Origin: Hyphomicrobium sp. CS1GBMeth3
GTDB taxonomy: Bacteria > Pseudomonadota > Alphaproteobacteria > Rhizobiales > Hyphomicrobiaceae
Direction of reading: 5' to 3'
Assembly (NCBI RefSeq): GCF_900117455.1
Contig: NZ_FPHO01000002.1
Span: 992,001-1,056,000 of the forward strand
DNA: 64,000 bases
Of the stretch, positions 58,801-64,000 are shown piece after piece; the first letter of the stretch is position 1; every line of letters starts with the position of its first letter. Both the position numbers and the translations under genes were made by a program. The notes beneath the pieces were generated by a model. That model was given only the letters and a program-made list of their open reading frames with translations, ran no database searches and was not told the origin of the DNA.

Positions 58801-60308
58801 GGTGATGGGCTCCTGAAGCTCGTGTCGCGGATGACGTCGTTGCCGGTTGCAAGATCGGTCACGACGAAGCGCAACGGCGTCGAACTGCCGATTAGCGCAG
58901 CGCGCGCCTCGGTTGGTACCGTCACGTAGATCTTAATGGCACGCAGGCTGTTCGGCTCGACGGGAACCTCCGCACCTCCGTTCTCATGGCCGACCACAGC
59001 TATGCGGCTGCCGACGATGCCGTCAGCGCGAATGGCGAAATGCTGCTCCCCATGCGTCTTGTTCAAGATTTTCAGCGTGTAGCCGTTACGGATGCCGCCA
59101 TCCGAGAGACGTACGAAGAGCGGATTCCGATCCTCTATGACGCTGATCTCGACGGGAGCACGCGCGATCCAAGCCCAGGCCATGATGCCGGTCACGACGG
59201 CGATCATTGCGGAGTAGAGGATCGTGCGCGGCCGCACGAGCCGCACGGGCTTGCGCTCGGCCTCCGAGGTAACGTCCATGTTGCGGAAGGTCTCATAGGC
59301 GATGAGGCCGTGCGGGCGGCCAACCTTGTCCATGATGTCGTCGCAAGCATCGATGCACAGCGCACACTGGATGCATTCGAGTTGCGCGCCGTCGCGAATG
59401 TCGATCCCCATCGGGCAGACTGCAACGCAGGCTTTGCAGTCTATGCAGTCGCCGCGGCCGATCCAAGTCTGGCCCTTCTTGTGCGGCTGGCGCGGCTCGC
59501 CGCGCCAGCCGCGGTAAGAGACGAGCAGCGAGTCGGCGTCGAACATCGCCGCCTGGATGCGCGGCCAGGGGCACATATAGATGCAAACCTGCTCACGTGC
59601 GAAGCCGCCGAGCAGATACGTCGTCGCGGTGAACACGCCCATGAACACGTAGGCGACGATCGGCGCTTCACCGGTCACGAGCTCGGTGGCGAGTGTCGGC
59701 GCATCGCGGAAGTAGAAGACCAGGACGCCGCCGGTCGCGAGCGAGATCGCGAGCCAGGTAATGTGCGTTGCCGTCTTCTTCCAGATCTTCTCGAAATTCA
59801 ACGGCCCTTTGTCGAGCCGCATGCGCGCGCTGCGGTCGCCCTGCCAGAAGCGCTCAACAGCGATCATGAGGTCGGTCCATACCGTCTGCGGACACGTGTA
59901 GCCGCACCACATGCGGCCGAGCAGTGCCGTCACGAGGAACAGCCCGAGCGCCGACAGTATCAGGATGCCGGTGATGAAGTAGAGCTCCTGCGGCCAGATC
60001 TCGATGGGGCCGAAGAACAAACGCTGGTGCGCGAAGTCGAGCAGGAAGGCCTGGTCCGGGAGGCCGGGGCCACGGTCCCAGCGCACCCACGGCAGCAGGT
60101 AGTAGATGCCGAGCGTGACCGCCATCACCATCCACTTCGCGGTGCGGAACGTTCCCTTGGCGCGACGCGGATAGATCGGCTGGCGCGCGGCATACAAGCT
60201 GCGCGCCTCCTTTGAGGAGACGGCGTCGACGTCGATACGCGCGACGCCAGGCGCTGCCTCCGTGGGTGCGGTGCCCTCAAACTTCGATGCCGGTTCCATT
60301 CGAGCCAC
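58797..60308 (-). CDS. ccoG: cbb3 oxidase accessory ferredoxin-like membrane protein CcoG (FixG)
   Basis: A 503-residue inner-membrane protein with several helices and two [4Fe-4S] motifs in the middle: 'CIDCKACVAVCPMG' and 'CIQCALCIDACDDIM'. In known systems CcoG reduces copper for the oxidase. A C-terminal beta domain (about residues 390-500) is usual for the family. ccoP lies 33 bp upstream; its stop overlaps ccoH. Confidence 0.94.
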   Translation of the reverse strand: MARMEPASKFEGTAPTEAAPGVARIDVDAVSSKEARSLYAARQPIYPRRAKGTFRTAKWMVMAVTLGIYYLLPWVRWDRGPGLPDQAFLLDFAHQRLFFGPIEIWPQELYFITGILILSALGLFLVTALLGRMWCGYTCPQTVWTDLMIAVERFWQGDRSARMRLDKGPLNFEKIWKKTATHITWLAISLATGGVLVFYFRDAPTLATELVTGEAPIVAYVFMGVFTATTYLLGGFAREQVCIYMCPWPRIQAAMFDADSLLVSYRGWRGEPRQPHKKGQTWIGRGDCIDCKACVAVCPMGIDIRDGAQLECIQCALCIDACDDIMDKVGRPHGLIAYETFRNMDVTSEAERKPVRLVRPRTILYSAMIAVVTGIMAWAWIARAPVEISVIEDRNPLFVRLSDGGIRNGYTLKILNKTHGEQHFAIRADGIVGSRIAVVGHENGGAEVPVEPNSLRAIKIYVTVPTEARAALIGSSTPLRFVVTDLATGNDVIRDTSFRSPSP

Positions 60309-60341
60309 GACCGCCTCCGACGGCTACTGCGTGGATTGCCG

Positions 60342-61220
60342 CTACTTTCCGCCGCCCAATGCGTGCACGTAGATGGCGAGCATCTTGATCGTCACGGGAT
60401 CGAGCTTTCCTTCCCACGCCGGCATCACGCCGACGCCGGCACGTCCCGTGCGGATCGTCTCCTCGACGTCGGTCTTCTTGCCGCCGTAAAGCCAGATGCC
60501 GTCCGTCAGGTTCGGTGCGCCCATCTCGGCAATGCCTTTTCCGGCCTCGCCGTGGCAAGCCACGCATTGCTCCGCGAAGACCGCCTTTCCGCGCTCGGCG
60601 GCGACTGCATCACTCGATGCACCCGAGAGCGAGAGTACGAACTCTGCGGTGTCCGAGACCTGGGCGTTGCTCAGGATCTGATCGATGCCGAAGCGCGGCA
60701 TGGCGCTCTCCTGCGACTCGGGATGACCCGAACGGATGCCGTGACGGATCGTCTTCTCTATGCCGTCCAGCGTGCCGCTCCAGAGCCAGTCGTCGTCGTT
60801 GAGGTTCGGATAGCCCTTGAAGCCCTGGGCGCCTCTGCCATGACAAGGCGCGCAGTTGTTTGCAAATTGCGCGCCGCCGCCACGCAGCACGAATTCCATC
60901 AGGTCGGGGCTCTTCGCGATCTCCGACGCAGGCTTGGCGGCGATGGCTTCTAGGAAGCTTGCCTGGCTCGCTTTCGCGGCTGCGATGTCGTTTGCGACCT
61001 CGATGCGCTGGCTGTAGCCCAGCACACCCGTGGTGTACGTGTTCACGAGCGGCCAAGCGGGATAGAGGATCCAGTATCCGATCGACCAGACGATGGAGGC
61101 GTAGAGCACGTAGAGCCACCATCGCGGCAACGGCTTGTTCAGTTCCTTGAGGTCGCCGTCCCAGACGTGACCGGTCGTCTCTGCGCCGGTGGCGGCGTCG
61201 AACTCCTTATGCCCGGCCAT
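60342..61220 (-). CDS. ccoP: cbb3 oxidase diheme subunit III
   Basis: A 292-residue membrane-anchored diheme cytochrome c. One helix (about residues 34-54) is followed by two haem sites, 'CAPCHG' and 'CVACHG', with 'MPRFG' and 'MPAWEGKL' giving the sixth ligands. It brings electrons to CcoO/CcoN. The ATG at 61220 has a GGGAGGGAGG site and lies inside the end of ccoQ. Confidence 0.95.
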   Translation of the reverse strand: MAGHKEFDAATGAETTGHVWDGDLKELNKPLPRWWLYVLYASIVWSIGYWILYPAWPLVNTYTTGVLGYSQRIEVANDIAAAKASQASFLEAIAAKPASEIAKSPDLMEFVLRGGGAQFANNCAPCHGRGAQGFKGYPNLNDDDWLWSGTLDGIEKTIRHGIRSGHPESQESAMPRFGIDQILSNAQVSDTAEFVLSLSGASSDAVAAERGKAVFAEQCVACHGEAGKGIAEMGAPNLTDGIWLYGGKKTDVEETIRTGRAGVGVMPAWEGKLDPVTIKMLAIYVHALGGGK

Positions 61221-61386
61221 GCGGACCTCCCTCCCTCTCATCGCCGTCGAGCGGCATGCGCGCGGCGGCGTCGAACCGTGCCTTATTGCCGGGCCGGAGC
61301 GCATAGACGAGCACGCCGGCCATGACCGCTCCGAAGATCGCCATGGCGATGATCTGCGACCACCCCGCCACGTCCTGATAGGTCAT
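61207..61386 (-). CDS. ccoQ: cbb3 oxidase small subunit CcoQ
   Basis: A 59-residue protein with one membrane helix: MTYQDVAGWSQIIAMAIFGA followed by VMAGVLVYALRPGNKARFD, the usual CcoQ pattern with 'RPG' after the helix. It lies between ccoO (12 bp away) and ccoP, whose start it overlaps by 14 bp, exactly where ccoQ belongs in ccoNOQP. Confidence 0.9.
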   Translation of the reverse strand: MTYQDVAGWSQIIAMAIFGAVMAGVLVYALRPGNKARFDAAARMPLDGDEREGGPHGRA

Positions 61387-61398
61387 CGTGTGCCTCCG

Positions 61399-62133
61399 TC
61401 AGCGCAGGTTGGGGCCGGCGGCGTCGAAGGTCGTGAAGTCGACCAGCGTGCCGAGCATCTGCAGGTACGCGATGAGCGCGTCCATCTCCGTCGGCGGCCC
61501 TTCCGACTTGCCGTCGAACTTGCGCACCTGTGCCTTCGGGTAGCGCTCAAGGACGGCCTTACCGGCCTTCGTATCAGGCGAGACCTGGCCCAGCAGGTCG
61601 GCGTTCGCGGCTTCGATCATCTCGTCGCTGTAGGGCACGCCCGCAAGACGCAGCGCTTTCATATCGGCGGCGATGCCGTCTGCATCGAGTTTGCGGTCGG
61701 CAAGGAACGGGTAGCCCGGCATGACCGATCCCGGCACCACCTCACGCGGGGCCTTCATGTGATCGACGTGCCAAGCATCCGAATACTTGCCACCCACGCG
61801 CGCCAGATCCGGGCCCGTTCGCTTCGATCCCCACTGGAAGGGATGGTCGTACATGCTTTCGGCGGCGAGGCTGTAATGGCCGTAGCGCTCGACCTCATCG
61901 CGCAACGAGCGGATCATCTGGCTGTGACAGTTGTAGCAACCCTCGCGGATGTAGATGTTGCGGCCAGCGAGCTCGAGGGGTGCGTACGGACGCATGCCCT
62001 GCACCTTCTCGATGGTCGAGCCGAGGAAGAAGAGCGGTGCGATCTCGACCAGGCCGCCGATGGAGACGACGACCAGGATGCCGATCAAAAGCACCATGGA
62101 GTTCTTCTCGAAGAACGCGTGAGAGAGTTTCAT
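61399..62133 (-). CDS. ccoO: cbb3 oxidase monoheme subunit II
   Basis: A 244-residue membrane-anchored cytochrome c. The N-terminal helix ('[26 protein letters not shown]') is followed by '[23 protein letters not shown]' (haem site) and the typical '[20 protein letters not shown]'. It lies 15 bp downstream of ccoN and is essential for the oxidase. Confidence 0.95.
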   Translation of the reverse strand: MKLSHAFFEKNSMVLLIGILVVVSIGGLVEIAPLFFLGSTIEKVQGMRPYAPLELAGRNIYIREGCYNCHSQMIRSLRDEVERYGHYSLAAESMYDHPFQWGSKRTGPDLARVGGKYSDAWHVDHMKAPREVVPGSVMPGYPFLADRKLDADGIAADMKALRLAGVPYSDEMIEAANADLLGQVSPDTKAGKAVLERYPKAQVRKFDGKSEGPPTEMDALIAYLQMLGTLVDFTTFDAAGPNLR

Positions 62134-62148
62134 TGTGTTCGTTCTCCG

Positions 62149-63813
62149 TCACTCTGCAGGTGCTGCAAGCGGGCCGACGCGAAGCTCTGGGGCGGACGCG
62201 ACGCGCGGCTGCTCCGCTAGGTCAACCGGCTGATCGCCACGAATGGTCTTCCAGACGTTCCAAGCCATCAGCAGCCCGCCGATCACGAAGAGCCCACCGC
62301 CCACGGCGCGGATGATGTAGGGCCAGTGCATGGCCTCGACCGTCTCGACGAACGAGTAGGTCAGGAAGCCCAGGTTGTCGTAGGCGCGCCACATCAGGCC
62401 CTGCATGATCCCGGACACCCACATAGAGGTGATGTAGAGAACGATGCCGATCGTGGAGATCCAGAAGTGCCATTCGACAAGGCGCAGTGAGTAGAGGCCT
62501 TCACGCCTCCATAGCCACGGCACCAGACAGTAGATGGCGCCGAACGACACCATGCCGACCCAGCCCAGCGCACCCGAATGCACGTGGCCAATGGTCCAGT
62601 CCGTGTAGTGCGACAGCGAGTTCACCGCCTTGATCGACATCAGCGGGCCCTCGAAGGTCGACATGCCGTAGAACGCCACCGAGACCACGAGCATGCGAAC
62701 GACGGGGTCGGTGCGCAGGCGGTCCCAGGCGCCCGAAAGCGTCATGATGCCGTTGATCATGCCGCCCCAGGAGGGCATCCACAGCATGATCGAGAACGTC
62801 ATGCCGAGCGTCTGCGCCCAATCCGGCAGCGCCGTGTAGTGCAGGTGGTGCGGACCCGCCCAGATGTAGAGGAAGATCAGGCTCCAGAAATGCACGATGG
62901 AGAGCCGGTACGAATAGACCGGACGCTCCACCCGCTTCGGGATGAAGTAGTACATGATGCCGAGGAAGCCGGCGGTCAGGAAGAAGCCGACAGCGTTATG
63001 TCCGTACCACCACTGCGTCATCGCATCCTGGACGCCAGAGAACAGCGAGTAGCTCTTGGAGCCGAGCAGCGACACCGGGATCGCGAGATTGTTCACGATG
63101 TGCAGCATCGCGATGGTGACGATGAAGGCCAGGTAGAACCAGTTCGCCACATAGATGTGCGGCTCCCGGCGCTTCCACAGCGTGCCGAGGAAGACCAAGA
63201 GGTAGGCGACCCAGACGAGGGTCAGCCAGAGATCAACGTACCATTCGGGCTCGGCGTATTCCTTGGCCTGCGTCGAGCCCAGCAGATATCCGGTGGCGGC
63301 GAGCACGATGAAAACCTGATAGCCATAGACGACGAACCACGGCGTCCAGTAGCCGGCCAGACGCGCGCGCGAGGTACGCTGCACGACATAGAGCGAAGTG
63401 GCGATCAGGACGTTGCCGCCGAAAGCGAAAATCACCGCCGAGGTGTGCAGCGGGCGCAAGCGGCCAAAGTTGGTCCAAGGCAGATCAAGGTTAAGGGCGG
63501 GAAAGGCGAGCTGCCAGGCAATGATGTCGCCGGCTAGAAAGCCTGCCACGCCCCAGAACACGGCGGCGATGGTCGCGAACTTGACCGGGCCGTCCATATA
63601 ATCGGACCGCTCTTGCTCGCCTCCCGCGCGCGGATTTGAGGCAACGTAGATGCCGGCCGCAAGGCTCGCGACCAGGAACAACGCGCCGTGGAAACGGATC
63701 ACCTCATCAAGGCCGGCAAATGCCAGAATTGCCCCGACTAGCACGCCCGCGGTAGCGGCCAGCAGCGCACCGCCCCCCGATAGCGCAATCACCTCTTCGC
63801 TGGTTGCTTTCAT
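62149..63813 (-). CDS. ccoN: cbb3 oxidase catalytic subunit I
   Basis: A 554-residue haem-copper oxidase subunit of the C-type, reducing oxygen with high affinity. Many membrane helices carry the haem and copper histidines in '[15 protein letters not shown]', '[13 protein letters not shown]', '[10 protein letters not shown]' and '[14 protein letters not shown]'. The ATG at 63813 was chosen because GAGGGG precedes it; a start 16 codons earlier is less likely. First gene of ccoNOQP-GHIS, behind a perfect FNR/FixK box. Confidence 0.96.
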   Translation of the reverse strand: MKATSEEVIALSGGGALLAATAGVLVGAILAFAGLDEVIRFHGALFLVASLAAGIYVASNPRAGGEQERSDYMDGPVKFATIAAVFWGVAGFLAGDIIAWQLAFPALNLDLPWTNFGRLRPLHTSAVIFAFGGNVLIATSLYVVQRTSRARLAGYWTPWFVVYGYQVFIVLAATGYLLGSTQAKEYAEPEWYVDLWLTLVWVAYLLVFLGTLWKRREPHIYVANWFYLAFIVTIAMLHIVNNLAIPVSLLGSKSYSLFSGVQDAMTQWWYGHNAVGFFLTAGFLGIMYYFIPKRVERPVYSYRLSIVHFWSLIFLYIWAGPHHLHYTALPDWAQTLGMTFSIMLWMPSWGGMINGIMTLSGAWDRLRTDPVVRMLVVSVAFYGMSTFEGPLMSIKAVNSLSHYTDWTIGHVHSGALGWVGMVSFGAIYCLVPWLWRREGLYSLRLVEWHFWISTIGIVLYITSMWVSGIMQGLMWRAYDNLGFLTYSFVETVEAMHWPYIIRAVGGGLFVIGGLLMAWNVWKTIRGDQPVDLAEQPRVASAPELRVGPLAAPAE

Positions 63814-63852
63814 GGACCCCTCGACCGGTGCAGAAAATTTGTTCGGATGAGT

Positions 63853-63858
63853 GATAAA
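63853..63858 (-). promoter_or_regulatory. Probable -10 element of the ccoN promoter
   Basis: On the minus strand TTTATC is centred 30 bp downstream of the FNR/FixK box centre, the class II activation distance (-41.5 to -11.5). Confidence 0.55.
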
Positions 63859-63878
63859 CACGGGCTGCGCAACAGATC

Positions 63879-63892
63879 TTGATCGCGATCAA
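63879..63892. promoter_or_regulatory. Perfect FNR/FixK box before ccoN
   Basis: TTGATCGCGATCAA matches TTGAT-N4-ATCAA at all ten positions and is fully symmetric. It lies 66 bp before the ccoN start and 63 bp before the divergent gene at 63955, so it may act on both. Confidence 0.9.
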
Positions 63893-63954
63893 GCTGCGGC
63901 GAAAGGAGCACCGGTAAGACGAGACAGACCCCGCAAAGGGAGGCCGGTCCATCC

Positions 63955-64000
63955 ATGTCGAGCTTGGCTCTCAAAACGCTGGCCGAACGCTACGCGGCGC
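63955..64000 (+). CDS. Start of a divergent gene (runs off the window)
   Basis: GGGAGG precedes an ATG at 63955 and an open frame begins MSSLALKTLAERYAA. Only 15 residues are visible, too few to identify. The 'LAERYAA' opening and a place beside ccoN under an FNR/FixK box would fit an oxygen-independent coproporphyrinogen III oxidase (HemN), but this is a guess. Confidence 0.45.
   Translation, partial: MSSLALKTLAERYAA

Overview
This window looks like chromosomal DNA of a high-GC alphaproteobacterium, most likely of the order Hyphomicrobiales (Rhizobiales). Pointers are a MucR/Ros-type regulator, a stand-alone DnaA domain IV protein followed by a DUF6456 protein, a soluble fdsGBACD formate dehydrogenase, a MaeB-type malic enzyme and a complete ccoNOQP-GHIS cbb3 oxidase operon with a FixK/FNR box. 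The order is inferred from gene content; no rRNA or tRNA gene was found to confirm it.

Layout. 1-9.6 kb: the start of a membrane pentapeptide-repeat-like protein (3' end outside the window), oligopeptidase B, a MucR regulator with a long regulatory leader, the DnaA-like/DUF6456 pair, a CobB sirtuin, a small secreted protein, a periplasmic catalase-related peroxidase and an odd membrane/coiled-coil protein with a primase-like C-terminus, closed by a clear terminator. 9.6-10.3 kb has no gene. 10.3-27.9 kb: housekeeping and envelope genes (peptidoglycan-binding-like protein, CutA, NAD kinase, amidohydrolase, nitroreductase, a VWA protein plus a VWA-less relative, an orphan amino-acid binding protein, cystathionine beta-lyase, a TetR-patatin pair, a POT peptide transporter) and an aldehyde dehydrogenase/cysteine hydrolase/DUF779 group. 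27.9-29.6 kb: a two-gene accessory-looking cassette of a membrane-anchored ParA-type ATPase and a small lysine-rich protein, both behind promoters that share an 11-mer. 29.6-37.3 kb: a type-1 copper protein, the formate dehydrogenase operon fdsGBACD and its LysR regulator. 37.6-44.4 kb: a TadG-like VWA protein, malic enzyme, a CDF metal exporter and a Tat-type sulfatase. 44.5-53 kb: an Fnr/FixK-type regulator, a hemerythrin-like protein, a SafE-type membrane protein with two small cytochromes c, a hybrid histidine kinase and a convergent OmpR-type regulator. 53.2-55.9 kb: a Pat-like acyl-CoA synthetase/acetyltransferase fusion. 55.9-63.9 kb: the cbb3 oxidase operon, including a 59-residue ccoQ, with a perfect FNR/FixK box upstream and a divergent gene running off the right edge.

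How it fits together. Formate oxidation to NADH, a high-affinity terminal oxidase with its copper and assembly factors, small cytochromes, a copper protein and an Fnr/FixK regulator fit a respiratory bacterium that copes with low oxygen and C1 substrates. FNR-like boxes at the ccoN promoter, the regulator/hemerythrin gap and the DUF805/SafE/cytochrome cluster suggest one regulon. No prophage, insertion sequence, CRISPR array or recognised defence system is visible. The least explained pieces are the ParA-type cassette (27.9-29.6 kb), the primase-tailed membrane protein (8.3-9.6 kb) and the VWA/VWA-less pair (15-18 kb).
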